DNA from: Paracoccus isoporae
Lineage (GTDB): Bacteria > Pseudomonadota > Alphaproteobacteria > Rhodobacterales > Rhodobacteraceae
DNA: 64,000 nt
Assembly (NCBI RefSeq): GCF_900101865.1
Contig: NZ_FNAH01000008.1
Coordinates: forward strand, 1 to 64,000
Direction of reading: 5' to 3'
Shown: positions 25,484 to 34,572 of the stretch, in pieces
How the letters are laid out: every line of letters starts with the position of its first letter
How positions within the stretch are numbered: position 1 is the stretch's first letter
Position numbers and translations under genes: made by a program
Notes under the pieces: model-generated
The model's input: only the letters and a program-made list of their open reading frames with translations
Told to the model about the DNA's origin: nothing
Database searches by the model: none

Positions 25484-26710
25484 TCAGATCGGATGATCGC
25501 CCGAGGCGTCGATCACGCGGCTCGGCAGCCCCATCTCTCCCAGCAGTTCAAGGAAGGGCCGGGCCGGCAGATCCTCGACATTCGCCATGCGCTTCACGTC
25601 CCAGTCGCCGCGCGCGATCAGGATGGCGGCGGCGACCGGCGGGACGCCCGCGGTATAGCTGATGCCCTGGCTGCCGACCTCCTCATAGGCTTCCTTGTGG
25701 TCGGCGACGTTGTAGATGAACACCTCGGCGTCCTTGCCATCCTTGCGGCCCTTGACCAGATCGCCGATGCAGGTCTTGCCGGTATAGTCGGGCGCCAGGC
25801 TGGCCGGATCAGGCAGCACCGCCTTGACCACCTTGAGCGGCACGACCTCCTGCCCCTCGGCGGTGGTGACGGGCTGCTCGGAGAGCAGACCGAGCGATTG
25901 CAGCACCGTGAACACGTTGATGTAATGCGCGCCGAAGCCCATCCAGAACCGGACATCCGCATCGGCATAGCGCGCCGACAGGCTGTGCACCTCGTCATGG
26001 CCCGACAGATAGGCCGTCTGCTTGCCGACGGCAGGCAGATCCCATTCCCGGCCGACCTCGAACATCTTGTTCTCGGTCCATTTGCCGCCCTGCCAGGCAT
26101 AGACCGTGCCGGTGAATTCGCGGAAATTGATCTCGGGATCGAAATTCGTCGCGAAATAGCGGCCATGGCTGCCGGCATTGATGTCCACAATGTCGATCGA
26201 GGTGATTTCGTCGAAATAATCGTCTTCGGCCAGCCGGGCATAGGCGTTGACCACGCCCGGATCGAACCCGGCGCCCAGGATGGCCGTCATGCCGGCCTTC
26301 TCGACGGCCTCGCGGCGCTTCCATTCGTAGTTGCCGTACCAGGGCGGGGTTTCGCAGATCTTGTCCGGCTCTTCATGGATCGCCGTGTCGATATAGGCGC
26401 ATGCGGTGTCGATGCAGGCCTGAAGCACGGTCATGTTGATGAAGGCGGAGCCGACATTGATGCAGATCCCGGCCTCCACCTCGCGGATGAGATCAGCCAC
26501 GGCGCTGCTGTCCATTGCGTCGATCTCGTGGCTGGTGAACTCCATCTCGTGGCCCTTCTCGCGCAGAGAGGCGATGATGGAATCCGCCTTGGATCTGGTG
26601 CGTGAGGCGATGTGAAGCGTTCCGAACTCGGAGGCCCATTGCGCCACCTTGTGCGCGGTGACTGTGGCGACGCCTCCGGCGCCGATGATGAGAACGTTCT
26701 GTTTCAACAT
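25484..26710 (-). CDS. Carboxynorspermidine/carboxyspermidine dehydrogenase (saccharopine dehydrogenase family)
   Basis: A 408-residue enzyme. The Rossmann motif NVLIIGAGGVATVTAHKVAQ is at the N-terminus, with DIVDINAGSHGRYFATNF and GISYTAGVPP typical of the saccharopine-dehydrogenase-like carboxyspermidine group. It reductively condenses aspartate semialdehyde with a diamine (putrescine or diaminopropane) to give carboxyspermidine or carboxynorspermidine. The call is supported by the partner decarboxylase gene only 14 bp upstream on the same strand. The diamine used cannot be read from the sequence. Cytoplasmic and NADPH-dependent by family. Confidence 0.92.
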   Translation of the reverse strand: MLKQNVLIIGAGGVATVTAHKVAQWASEFGTLHIASRTRSKADSIIASLREKGHEMEFTSHEIDAMDSSAVADLIREVEAGICINVGSAFINMTVLQACIDTACAYIDTAIHEEPDKICETPPWYGNYEWKRREAVEKAGMTAILGAGFDPGVVNAYARLAEDDYFDEITSIDIVDINAGSHGRYFATNFDPEINFREFTGTVYAWQGGKWTENKMFEVGREWDLPAVGKQTAYLSGHDEVHSLSARYADADVRFWMGFGAHYINVFTVLQSLGLLSEQPVTTAEGQEVVPLKVVKAVLPDPASLAPDYTGKTCIGDLVKGRKDGKDAEVFIYNVADHKEAYEEVGSQGISYTAGVPPVAAAILIARGDWDVKRMANVEDLPARPFLELLGEMGLPSRVIDASGDHPI

Positions 26711-26724
26711 TTCCCCCTTCGGTG

Positions 26725-27822
26725 TCAGGACAGGCTGTCCCGATAGTCATCATACGTGAAATCGCGGACCAGGCGGATCGTGCCGTCCTCGTCCCGGATG
26801 GCGATGGCCGGCATGTTCACCCCGTTGAACCAGTTCTTCTTGACCATCGTATACCCCGCGGCGTCCGCGATGCTGATCCGGTCGCCGATCTGCAGCGGGC
26901 GGTCGAATTGCGCCTCGCCGAAAATGTCGCCCGCAAGGCAGGTCTTGCCGGCGATCTGATAGGCATGGCCGCCCTGCATCGGCAGCTTCGCGGTTTCGCG
27001 ATAGATCAGCAGGTCGAGCATATGCGCCTCGATGCTGGAATCGACGATGGCGACCTTCTTGCCGTTGTCGATGATGTCCAGCACGCTGACCTCGAGCGTG
27101 GCGGAATTGGTGATGCTGGCCTCGCCCGGCTCCAGATAGATCTGTGCGCCCATCCGATCGCTGAACGCCTTGAGCCGGTCGGCGAGCCGGTCGAGCGGAT
27201 AGTCCGGTCCGGTGAAATGGATGCCGCCGCCAAGCGAGATCCAGTCGAGCCGTTTCAGGAATGCGCCGAACTCTGCCTCGATCCGGTCGAGCTGGGCGGA
27301 GAACAGCTCGAAATCCGCATTCTCGCAATTATAATGGACCATGACCCCGCTGATAAGATCCGCCGCCGCCTCCAGCCGGTCCAGATCCCACTCGCCCAGG
27401 CGGGAGAAGGGCCGCGCCGGGTCGGCCAGATCGAAGCCCGAGGTCGAAAACCGCGGATTCAGCCGCAGACCGCGTTCGATATGGTCGGCCTTGTCGGCGA
27501 AGCGGTCGAGCTGGGTCAGCGAGTTGAAGATGATCTTGTCGGCATAGGAAATTGCCTCATCGATCTCGTGATCGGCCCAGGCGACGGAATAGGCATGGGT
27601 TTCCTTGCCGAATTTCTCATGCCCAAGTCGCAGCTCGAACAAAGACGAGGAGGTGGTGCCGTCCATGTCGTCGCGCATCTGATCGAAGACCGACCAGGTG
27701 GCAAAGCATTTCAGCGCCAGAAGCGCCTTGGCGCCAGACGCCTCGCGCAGCCGGGCGACGATCTCCATGTTCCGGCGCAGGGCCGAGAGGTCCATCAGAT
27801 AGTAGGGCGTCGGAATCGTCAT
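26725..27822 (-). CDS. nspC: Carboxynorspermidine/carboxyspermidine decarboxylase
   Basis: A 365-residue PLP enzyme of the alanine-racemase-fold decarboxylases. The PLP lysine is Lys38 in ALLALKCFATWSVF. LDWISLGGGIHFTGPDYP and YLEPGEA are PLP-phosphate and substrate-site motifs of the NspC group. It removes the carboxyl group from carboxy(nor)spermidine to give spermidine or norspermidine. With the dehydrogenase gene 14 bp downstream it forms the complete two-step alternative polyamine route. No speA, speB, speC or speD is seen nearby. Confidence 0.93.
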   Translation of the reverse strand: MTIPTPYYLMDLSALRRNMEIVARLREASGAKALLALKCFATWSVFDQMRDDMDGTTSSSLFELRLGHEKFGKETHAYSVAWADHEIDEAISYADKIIFNSLTQLDRFADKADHIERGLRLNPRFSTSGFDLADPARPFSRLGEWDLDRLEAAADLISGVMVHYNCENADFELFSAQLDRIEAEFGAFLKRLDWISLGGGIHFTGPDYPLDRLADRLKAFSDRMGAQIYLEPGEASITNSATLEVSVLDIIDNGKKVAIVDSSIEAHMLDLLIYRETAKLPMQGGHAYQIAGKTCLAGDIFGEAQFDRPLQIGDRISIADAAGYTMVKKNWFNGVNMPAIAIRDEDGTIRLVRDFTYDDYRDSLS

Positions 27823-27917
27823 CTGTCCCCCAGGGCAATGAGGGCGACGATATATCCCCCGGACACGGGTTTCGCAAGGAAAGGTGACGGCGCCGTGACG
27901 GGGGCCGCGGGCGGCGC

Positions 27918-28400
27918 TCAGTGCGGCTCGGCCTGTTCGACCGGGACGGTGAAGGCGACGAAGTTCCGGTCATTCTCGCGGAAATAGACCAGGGACTGGG
28001 TCAGGTGGTCGATCAGGAACCAGCCGAACCCGCCTTCGGGATAGGTGGCCGGGTCCGGCGCGCGGGGCGAGAGGCACACGCCGGGCAGAAGCCCGCCATC
28101 GTCGCTGACCGAACAGGCCAGCCCGTCTGGCTGGGCCACGATGCTCATATGCACCAAGGGCTGCGCGCCCATGCCGCGCGGGCGGCCATGTTGTGCGACA
28201 TTGTTCAGCAGCTCGGCCAGCACCAGTTCCGTCCGGCTCATCAGGTCGGCGCCGACATGGCCGCGCACCCGGTCGGTCAGCGCCAGCAGCGATTCCCGCA
28301 CCGTGTCCTTGGTGGCGCGAAAGCTGCGCGTGAACACCACCATGGGGCGGGCCGCTGCCGGCGGACCATCCAGTGCCACGGGCCCCTTGCCGGCGATCAT
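27918..28400 (-). CDS. Anti-sigma factor-type serine kinase (RsbW/SpoIIAB family)
   Basis: A 160-residue GHKL-fold ATPase. The N box is TELVLAELLNNVAQHG, and glycine-rich boxes appear in SVSDDGGLLPG and GGFGWFLIDHLT. Such proteins sequester a sigma factor or other target and phosphorylate a STAS-domain antagonist. The STAS gene lies immediately upstream and overlaps it by 4 bp, so this is a matched pair. No PP2C phosphatase and no sigma factor gene is adjacent, so the output is unknown. Confidence 0.9.
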   Translation of the reverse strand: MIAGKGPVALDGPPAAARPMVVFTRSFRATKDTVRESLLALTDRVRGHVGADLMSRTELVLAELLNNVAQHGRPRGMGAQPLVHMSIVAQPDGLACSVSDDGGLLPGVCLSPRAPDPATYPEGGFGWFLIDHLTQSLVYFRENDRNFVAFTVPVEQAEPH

Positions 28401-28723
28401 GCCGCGCTGCCTTCGGCGTCGGGCAGGATGTCGAACACCTTGTCCATGCGGGTCAGCCGGAACACCCGCTGGACATTCGGTGTCAGGCCGCGCAGGGCCA
28501 TCCGCCGCCCGTCCGGCAAGGCCTTGCGCAGTGCGATCACCGCGCCCAGGCCGGAGCTGTCAAGGAACTCCACCGCCGCGAGGTCCAGCACCAGATCCGG
28601 ACCACGCGCGGCGACATGCGGGCGCACCGTATCCTTGAACTCACCGGCAATCGCGGCGTCGAGCCGCTTTTCGGACATTCGGACGACGACCTTCCCCGCC
28701 TCGTCATCTAGCGTCACTTGCAT
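28397..28723 (-). CDS. STAS-domain anti-sigma factor antagonist
   Basis: A 108-residue STAS protein. VLDLAAVEFLDSSGLGAVIALRKAL carries the family DSSG motif; Ser56 is the likely phosphorylation site. In the unphosphorylated form such proteins bind the partner kinase and free its target. The ATG at 28723 was chosen for the GAGGGCAGG just upstream; an earlier start adds ten residues without similarity. Translationally coupled (4-bp overlap) to the kinase gene downstream. Confidence 0.92.
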   Translation of the reverse strand: MQVTLDDEAGKVVVRMSEKRLDAAIAGEFKDTVRPHVAARGPDLVLDLAAVEFLDSSGLGAVIALRKALPDGRRMALRGLTPNVQRVFRLTRMDKVFDILPDAEGSAA

Positions 28724-28784
28724 CCTGCCCTCGCATGAAGCCATGTCTTGCATTGCCTAGCGCAGAAAGCTTACGAAGCGGTGA

Positions 28785-30122
28785 ATGGGCCAGAATCCGG
28801 CAGAACTCTCCATGAAGGACGGCAATGACGGCGGGACCGATCATCGGGCGACGGTGATCGATCTGCCCGCCGGGCGATTGCGGGTGCGTCACGGCGGCGG
28901 GCTGATCCGGGCCTTGGGCATACCCTACGCCGAGGCGGGCCGATGGCAGTTCCCGCAGCCAGTTGAGCGCGGCGCTATCGACGCCACGAACTGGGCGCGG
29001 GGATGTCCGCAACTGCCCATTGCGCGACTCGATGCGGCAATTCCGCGTGCCTTCGACCGGATCCGCTTCGACGAGAACTGCCTGCAGCTCTCCGTCACCG
29101 CGCCGCAGGCGGGGCGCGATCTGCCGGTAATGGTCGGGCTGCATGGCGGCAGCTACGAGGCCGGGGCGGGGGATATGGGCGTGTTCGATCCCGCAGCACT
29201 GGCGCGTGAGCAGCGTGTGGTCGTGGTCTCGGTCACCTACCGGCTCGGGCTGTTCGGCTGGCTGTCGGGGCGGGATGCGCCCGCCAATCTGGGTGCGCAT
29301 GACGTGATCGCGGCGCTGCGCTGGGTGGCTGAAAACATCGCGCCCCTGGGCGGCGATCCGGGGCAGTTGACGTTGTTCGGTCAGTCCTCGGGCGGTGATC
29401 TGATCGCACGGCTGATGGTGGCGGAGGCGGCGCAGGGCCTCTTCCATCGCGCCATCATCCAGAGCGCGCCGCTGGCACTGCCGCTCCGCAGCGGCCGGAT
29501 GCGCGCGGCAATGCGCAGGGCAGCCTCGGCGCTGTCCGCCGATGCCTCGGCGGCGGAGGTGCTGGCGGTTCAGGCCGCGGTTCAGCGGGCGGCGCGGCGG
29601 TTCGGGCTGGCGGGGCAGATGCCGTTCGGGCCGGAATTCGGAGCACCACCCTTTCCGCCGGAGACCGCCCTGGAGGCCGCGCATCGCGCCGCGGCGCGGC
29701 GCATTCCCTTGCTGATCGGGCATGCGCGCGACGAGGCGGCGCTGTTCCTGCCGCCTGTGCCAGGCGGGCTGGGGCGGTTGGCCAATCCGCTCCGCCGGGC
29801 GGTCGTGGGGGGACTGACGGCGCGGCTCTATGGCCGGCCAGCCGCCGGCTTCGCCGCGCGCCATGCCGGGGCCGGAGGCGAGGCGATGCGCTTTGTCATG
29901 GAGTGGCAGGGGGGCGCGTTCGGTCGCGCGCATCTGTCGGAACTGCCGTTGCTGTTCCCGCATCGCGACTGGATCGGCAGCCCGCTGGTGCCGGAGCAGA
30001 TGTCAGTGGACGAGTTGACCCGCACCGGACGGGATCTGCGCCGGGTCTGGGCCGATTTTGCACGAGGGCGGATGCCGCAGGACGATCTGCCCGGCGTGAT
30101 CCGCTTTCTCGCGCCGCGCTGA
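28785..30122 (+). CDS. Carboxylesterase, type B
   Basis: A 445-residue alpha/beta hydrolase of the type B carboxylesterase family. The oxyanion-hole motif is VMVGLHGGSYEAG, and the nucleophile elbow GQSSGG has Ser201. The usual NLGAHDVIAALRWVAENIAPLGGDP-type region precedes it. No signal peptide is seen, so it is probably cytoplasmic. The substrate is unknown. The ATG at 28785 has GAAGCGG upstream; an ATG at 28812 is also possible. It is divergent from the STAS/kinase pair and ends at a bidirectional terminator. Confidence 0.88.
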   Translation: MGQNPAELSMKDGNDGGTDHRATVIDLPAGRLRVRHGGGLIRALGIPYAEAGRWQFPQPVERGAIDATNWARGCPQLPIARLDAAIPRAFDRIRFDENCLQLSVTAPQAGRDLPVMVGLHGGSYEAGAGDMGVFDPAALAREQRVVVVSVTYRLGLFGWLSGRDAPANLGAHDVIAALRWVAENIAPLGGDPGQLTLFGQSSGGDLIARLMVAEAAQGLFHRAIIQSAPLALPLRSGRMRAAMRRAASALSADASAAEVLAVQAAVQRAARRFGLAGQMPFGPEFGAPPFPPETALEAAHRAAARRIPLLIGHARDEAALFLPPVPGGLGRLANPLRRAVVGGLTARLYGRPAAGFAARHAGAGGEAMRFVMEWQGGAFGRAHLSELPLLFPHRDWIGSPLVPEQMSVDELTRTGRDLRRVWADFARGRMPQDDLPGVIRFLAPR

Positions 30123-30134
30123 GCGGTGCGGCAC

Positions 30135-30165
30135 AAAAAAACCCGCGCCGTGGCGCGGGTTTTTG
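30135..30165. terminator. Bidirectional terminator between esterase gene and rplT
   Basis: Stem ACCCGCGCC/GGCGCGGGT with a run of A on the left and a run of T on the right. It can therefore stop transcripts from both sides. Confidence 0.93.
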
Positions 30166-30187
30166 CGTATCTTGATCTGTCGCCGGA

Positions 30188-30547
30188 TCAGGCGGCAGCC
30201 TTGGCCTTCTCGACGATCGCACCGAAGGCTTCGGGCTCGTGCACGGCCAGATCGGCCAGCACCTTGCGATCCACCTCGATCCCGGCCTTGGTCAGCGCAT
30301 TGATGAAGCGCGAATAGGTCATGTCGGCATCCACCGCGCGCACGGCGGCATTGATCCGCTGGATCCACAGGGCGCGGAAATTGCGCTTGCGGTTCTTGCG
30401 GTCGCGGGTGGCGTATTGATTGGCCTTGTCGACGGCCTGGGTCGCGGTGCGGAAGTTGCGCGAACGGTTGCCGTAGTAACCTTTGGCCTGCTCCAGCACC
30501 TTCTTGTGACGGGCGTGGGTGACCTTACCGGATTTAACGCGTGCCAT
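30188..30547 (-). CDS. rplT: 50S ribosomal protein L20
   Basis: A 119-residue L20 with the normal basic N-terminus [20 protein letters not shown] and the core [20 protein letters not shown]. It binds 23S rRNA early in assembly and in E. coli represses its own operon. It is 15 bp from rpmI. infC is not adjacent. Confidence 0.98.
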   Translation of the reverse strand: MARVKSGKVTHARHKKVLEQAKGYYGNRSRNFRTATQAVDKANQYATRDRKNRKRNFRALWIQRINAAVRAVDADMTYSRFINALTKAGIEVDRKVLADLAVHEPEAFGAIVEKAKAAA

Positions 30548-30562
30548 GTCTCAGTTCTCCGA

Positions 30563-30763
30563 TCAGCGGTTATAGGGCATGTATTTCTTGACGATCTTGG
30601 CATCTGCGTCGCACAGGACGGTGGTGCCGCGCGCATCGCGAATGAACTTCGTCGTGCGCTTGATCATGCCGTGGCGCTTGCCGGCCTGGGCGGATTTCAC
30701 CTTGCCCGAAGCCGTCATGGAGAACCGCTTCTTGGCGGCTGCTTTGGTCTTCATCTTCGGCAT
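30563..30763 (-). CDS. rpmI: 50S ribosomal protein L35
   Basis: A 66-residue L35 with [20 protein letters not shown] and the C-terminal [14 protein letters not shown] lies upstream. First gene of the rpmI-rplT pair, with its own sigma70-type promoter 76 bp upstream. Confidence 0.97.
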   Translation of the reverse strand: MPKMKTKAAAKKRFSMTASGKVKSAQAGKRHGMIKRTTKFIRDARGTTVLCDADAKIVKKYMPYNR

Positions 30764-30838
30764 TTTGCTCTCCTTGTCAGAGGTTTACGCGCGACTCGGC
30801 AATGCCTTTTCGGCCGGCCGCGCGGGATTGAAGGCGCC

Positions 30839-30867
30839 CATATACGGCGCGGGGCGCGGGAATGCAA
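30839..30867 (-). promoter_or_regulatory. Sigma70-type promoter of rpmI-rplT
   Basis: Reading the minus strand: TTGCAT (30867-30862), exactly 17 bases, TATATG (30844-30839). It lies in the spacer upstream of rpmI. Confidence 0.72.
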
Positions 30868-30873
30868 GCAGGA

Positions 30874-31083
30874 TCAGCCGAAAACCCGGCCGAACGCCGC
30901 GCCGATCTGGTCGAACCCGACGCTGCCCGGTTCGATCACCGCCGCCACCACCAGCACCGCGATGCCAAGGCACAGCAGGATCGCCGCCGGGCGCGGGGCC
31001 TGGGTCCGCAGCACGGAGATGATCGCGGACAGCACCGAAAGGACACAAAGCGCAGTGCCTAGAAGCAAAAGAACATCAGCCAT
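30874..31083 (-). CDS. Small two-helix membrane protein, unknown function
   Basis: A 69-residue hydrophobic protein with two likely membrane helices: VLLLLGTALCVLSVLSAII near the N-terminus and AILLCLGIAVLVVAAVI in the middle. A short basic loop (LRTQAPRP) lies between them. AAGAAGGGG lies upstream of the ATG at 31083. It is 29 bp downstream of pyruvate kinase and about 110 bp upstream of rpmI, an arrangement I recall from other Rhodobacteraceae. No function can be assigned. Confidence 0.78.
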   Translation of the reverse strand: MADVLLLLGTALCVLSVLSAIISVLRTQAPRPAAILLCLGIAVLVVAAVIEPGSVGFDQIGAAFGRVFG

Positions 31084-31112
31084 TTCCAACCCCTTCTTCG
31101 TCGGGATTGCAG

Positions 31113-32558
31113 TTATTCCGCTTCTGACCGGTTGATCAAGTCCTCATCGCAGGTCGCCACGCGCAGGATGTTGGTGGTGCCTGCGACATTGAACGGCACG
31201 CCGGCGGTGATGACGATCTGCTGCGTCTCATTGGCGAACCCGAATTCGCGGGCGATCTGGACGCCGCTGATCACGGCCTCGCGGAACCGGCTCAGCGGCA
31301 CGGTCGAGACGCAATGCGTCCCCCAGGTCAGGCACAGCCGACGCAGCACGGTGGGGATCGGCGACAGCGCCAGGATCGGGACGCGCGGGCGCTCGCGGGC
31401 GACCAGGCTGACCGTGGTGCCGGACTGGGTATGGGCGCAGATGGCAGAAATGTCGGTGGTCTCGGCGATCTCGCGCGCGGCGGCGACGATCCCGTCGGCA
31501 ACGGTGTTGCGGTCGGCGCGGCGCGAGGCCTCGATCACCTCGCGGTAATTCGGGTCGCTTTCGACCGAGCGGGCCACGTCATCCATCGTCGTGACCGCCT
31601 CGACCGGGTAGTCACCGGCCGCCGATTCTGCCGACAACATCACCGCGTCGGCGCCTTCATAGATGGCGTTGGCCACGTCCGAGACCTCGGCCCGCGTCGG
31701 CACCGGGCTTTCGATCATCGATTCGAGCATCTGGGTCGCGACGATGACCGGCTTGGCCGCCGCACGGCACTGGCGGACGAGGCGCTTCTGGATCGGCGGC
31801 ACCGACTGCACCGGCAACTCGACCCCCAGATCGCCGCGCGCGACCATGATCCCGTCCGAGACCTGGAGAATATCGGGGAAGGAGCGGACGGCCGCCGGTT
31901 TCTCGATCTTCGACAGCACGGCCGCCCGACCGCGCGCGAGGCGGCGTGCTTCCAGCACGTCCTCCGGCCTCTGCACGAAGGACAGGGCCAGCCAGTCCAC
32001 GCCCAGCTCGCAGGCAAATTCCAGATCGCTGCGGTCCTTGTCCGACAGGGCGGCGAGGGGCAGCACCACGTCGGGCACGTTCACGCCCTTGCGGTTGGAG
32101 ATCGCGCCGCCGACGGTCACGGTGCAGTTGGCGAAATCCTCGCCGCACTCCTCGACCTTCAGCCGGATCTTGCCGTCATTCACCAGCAATTCCGAGCCGG
32201 GTTCGAGCGCGGCGAAGATTTCCGGGTGTGGAAGCTGGACGCGCGTCCCGTCTCCCTCCGTCTCGTCCAGATCGAAGCGGAAGGCCTGACCGATTTCCAA
32301 CTCATGCTCGCCACCCGCGAACACCCCGACCCGCAGTTTCGGGCCCTGAAGATCGGCGAGGATCGCGATGGGGCGTCCGGTATCCTCCTCGATCTTGCGG
32401 ATGATGTCGTGCCGCGCCTTGTGGTCGTCGTGATCGCCATGGCTCATGTTCAGCCGGAACACGTCCGCCCCGGCCTCGAACAGCGCGCGGATCGTGGCGT
32501 AATCAGAGGACGATGGACCCAGCGTCGCGACAATCTTGATGTTCCGGTGACGTCTCAT
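31113..32558 (-). CDS. pyk: Pyruvate kinase
   Basis: A 481-residue pyruvate kinase converting phosphoenolpyruvate and ADP to pyruvate and ATP. Motifs are NIKIVATLGPSS, FRLNMSHGDHDDH, ADLQGPKLRVG, the active-site signature with Lys in VLSKIEKP, and MVARGDLGVELP. The ATG at 32558 has GGAGGG 6 bases upstream; a GTG codon directly before it is an alternative. Divergent from the N-formylglutamate amidohydrolase gene. Confidence 0.97.
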   Translation of the reverse strand: MRRHRNIKIVATLGPSSSDYATIRALFEAGADVFRLNMSHGDHDDHKARHDIIRKIEEDTGRPIAILADLQGPKLRVGVFAGGEHELEIGQAFRFDLDETEGDGTRVQLPHPEIFAALEPGSELLVNDGKIRLKVEECGEDFANCTVTVGGAISNRKGVNVPDVVLPLAALSDKDRSDLEFACELGVDWLALSFVQRPEDVLEARRLARGRAAVLSKIEKPAAVRSFPDILQVSDGIMVARGDLGVELPVQSVPPIQKRLVRQCRAAAKPVIVATQMLESMIESPVPTRAEVSDVANAIYEGADAVMLSAESAAGDYPVEAVTTMDDVARSVESDPNYREVIEASRRADRNTVADGIVAAAREIAETTDISAICAHTQSGTTVSLVARERPRVPILALSPIPTVLRRLCLTWGTHCVSTVPLSRFREAVISGVQIAREFGFANETQQIVITAGVPFNVAGTTNILRVATCDEDLINRSEAE

Positions 32559-32652
32559 CACGTTCCCTCCGAAAAAATGTTTCCGCTATCATGGCGGAAA
32601 GAGCCTGCGGCCACAACTGGCAGAGCGTGAAGAATTCACGTAAGGGGCATGT

Positions 32653-33411
32653 ATGAAAGATGACGCCCGCACCAGCCACGACGCCTTCTGGACGGAAGGC
32701 GAGGACCGGCCAAGCAGGTGGCTGATCACCTGCGACCATGCCACCAACCGGGTGCCGGGCTGGATCAATGGCGGCGATCTGGGGATCGCGCCGTCGGACA
32801 TGGCGCGGCACATCGCCTATGATGTCGGCGCGGCGGGCGTCGCCCGGCATCTGGGTGTGCACCTAAATACGCCGGTGGCAGGGTCCGATTTCTCGCGGCT
32901 CGTGATCGACCCGAACCGGGGCGAGGATGACCCGACTCTGCTGATGCGGCTCTATGACGGCACGGTGATCCCGGCCAATCGCGATGCCGACCGGGATGAA
33001 AAAGCGCGGCGTCTGGCGCGCCTCTACCGGCCCTATCACGACACGCTGGCGCGGATCTCCGCCGCCCGCCCGGACCGCGCCATCTGCGCGATCCACAGCT
33101 TTACCCCGCAACTGCGCGGCCGCCCGCCGCGGCCCTGGCAGGTTGCCGTGCTCTACTCCCCAACGGATGAGCGCCTGGCGCCGTTGCTGATCGAACGCTG
33201 CCGTCAGCAGGGCTGGGAGACGGGCGACAACGAACCCTATTCCGGCCATCTGGCGGGCGACTCGATGGATCGCCATGCGCTGGCGCAGGGCCGGCCCCAT
33301 GTGCTGATCGAGATCCGCAACGACCTGATCGCGGATGAGGCCGGGCAGGCGGAATGGGCCGAGCGGCTGTCGGTCGTGATGGACGGGCTTCTCGACGCGG
33401 CCGGTCTGTAG
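32653..33411 (+). CDS. N-formylglutamate amidohydrolase
   Basis: A 252-residue member of the N-formylglutamate amidohydrolase (HutG-type) family. Visible motifs are WLITCDHATNRVPG, HIAYDVGAAGVARHL, SRLVIDPNRGEDDP, AIHSFTPQL and HVLIEIRNDLI. The family hydrolyses N-formylglutamate to formate and glutamate in histidine degradation. No other hut gene is nearby, and many alphaproteobacterial members are stand-alone, so the in vivo substrate is not certain. Divergent from pyk. Confidence 0.9.
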   Translation: MKDDARTSHDAFWTEGEDRPSRWLITCDHATNRVPGWINGGDLGIAPSDMARHIAYDVGAAGVARHLGVHLNTPVAGSDFSRLVIDPNRGEDDPTLLMRLYDGTVIPANRDADRDEKARRLARLYRPYHDTLARISAARPDRAICAIHSFTPQLRGRPPRPWQVAVLYSPTDERLAPLLIERCRQQGWETGDNEPYSGHLAGDSMDRHALAQGRPHVLIEIRNDLIADEAGQAEWAERLSVVMDGLLDAAGL

Positions 33412-33444
33412 TCGCGGGTCTCGCAGGTCGGATGAACTCCGGCG

Positions 33445-34572
33445 CTATCCGCGGCGGAACGGCCCCCAGTCCCGAAGGAACTCGATCTCCTCGCCCACCG
33501 CGTCGCGCTCGCGCTGCAGGTAATCCTCGAGCGCGCCGCGAAATCCCGGATCGGCCACCCAGTGCAGCGAATGAGTCTCGGTCGGCAGATAGCCGCGCGC
33601 CAGCTTGTGCTCGCCCTGCGCCCCGGCCTCGACCCGCGCCAGACCGTGCGAGATGGCGAAGTCGATGGCCTGATGATAGCAGATCTCGAAATGCAGGAAC
33701 GGGTGCTCCTCGGTGGTGCCCCAGTAGCGGCCGAACACCGCGTCCGACCCGATCAGGTTCAGCGCGCCTGCGATCGGCTGGCCGTCGCGTTCGGCCAGCA
33801 CCAGCAGGCAGTCATCGCGCATCGTCTCATGCAGCCGGTCGAAGAACTCCCGCGTCAGATAGGGCCGGCCCCATTTGCGCGCGCCGGTGTCCTGATAGAA
33901 GGACCAGAAGGCGTCCCAATGCGCGGGCGTGATCTCATCCCCGGTCAGTTGCCGGATCGTGCCGCCGAACTCCTGCGCGCGGGCGCGCTCCTTGCGCAGG
34001 TTCTTGCGCTTGCGAGAGGAGAGCTGCGACAGGAAGGCCTCGTAATCCTCATAGCCGTCATTCAGCCAGTGGAATTGCTGCGTGGCCCGCGGCATGAATC
34101 CCGCCGCCGCGCCCAGTTCCGCCTCGGCCTCGGTGCAGAAGGTCACATGCGCGCCGGAGAGGTTGTTTTGCAAGCAGAGCTGCGCCATCGCGTTCAGCAA
34201 GCCCGTCTGCACCCGCGGATCCCGGGCGATCAGCCGCTGTCCGGTCACGGGGGTGAAGGGAACGGCGCATTGCAGTTTCGGATAGTACTGGCCGCCGGCC
34301 CGCTGGAAAGCATCCGCCCAGGCATGATCGAAGATATACTCGCCCTGGCTGTGCAGCTTGACATAGCAGGGCGCGACGCCCTTGAGCACATCGTCATCGC
34401 GGGCCGCGAGATGCGCGGGCACCCAGCCGCTGCGGCCACCGACCGAACCCGAATCCTCCAGTGCGGCCAGAAAGCGGTGGGTGGTGAACGGATTGCTGTC
34501 GGCGCCGGTCGCGTCCCACTCCGCGGCCGGGATCTCCGCGATCGCCTGATGCACTGTGACGGAAAGGGTCAT
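33445..34572 (-). CDS. FemAB-like GNAT-fold protein (PF04339-type)
   Basis: A 375-residue protein matching the FemAB-like/peptidoglycan-biosynthesis group of acyl transferases. NPFTTHRFLAALEDSGSVGG, APCYVKLHSQGEYIFDHAW and YWGTTEEHPFLHFEICYHQA are characteristic. The biochemical role of the family is untested; some papers link it to envelope or aminoacyl transfer, which is not proof. It overlaps lrgB by 4 bp, and lrgA overlaps lrgB by 8 bp, so all three should be one operon. Confidence 0.85.
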   Translation of the reverse strand: MTLSVTVHQAIAEIPAAEWDATGADSNPFTTHRFLAALEDSGSVGGRSGWVPAHLAARDDDVLKGVAPCYVKLHSQGEYIFDHAWADAFQRAGGQYYPKLQCAVPFTPVTGQRLIARDPRVQTGLLNAMAQLCLQNNLSGAHVTFCTEAEAELGAAAGFMPRATQQFHWLNDGYEDYEAFLSQLSSRKRKNLRKERARAQEFGGTIRQLTGDEITPAHWDAFWSFYQDTGARKWGRPYLTREFFDRLHETMRDDCLLVLAERDGQPIAGALNLIGSDAVFGRYWGTTEEHPFLHFEICYHQAIDFAISHGLARVEAGAQGEHKLARGYLPTETHSLHWVADPGFRGALEDYLQRERDAVGEEIEFLRDWGPFRRG

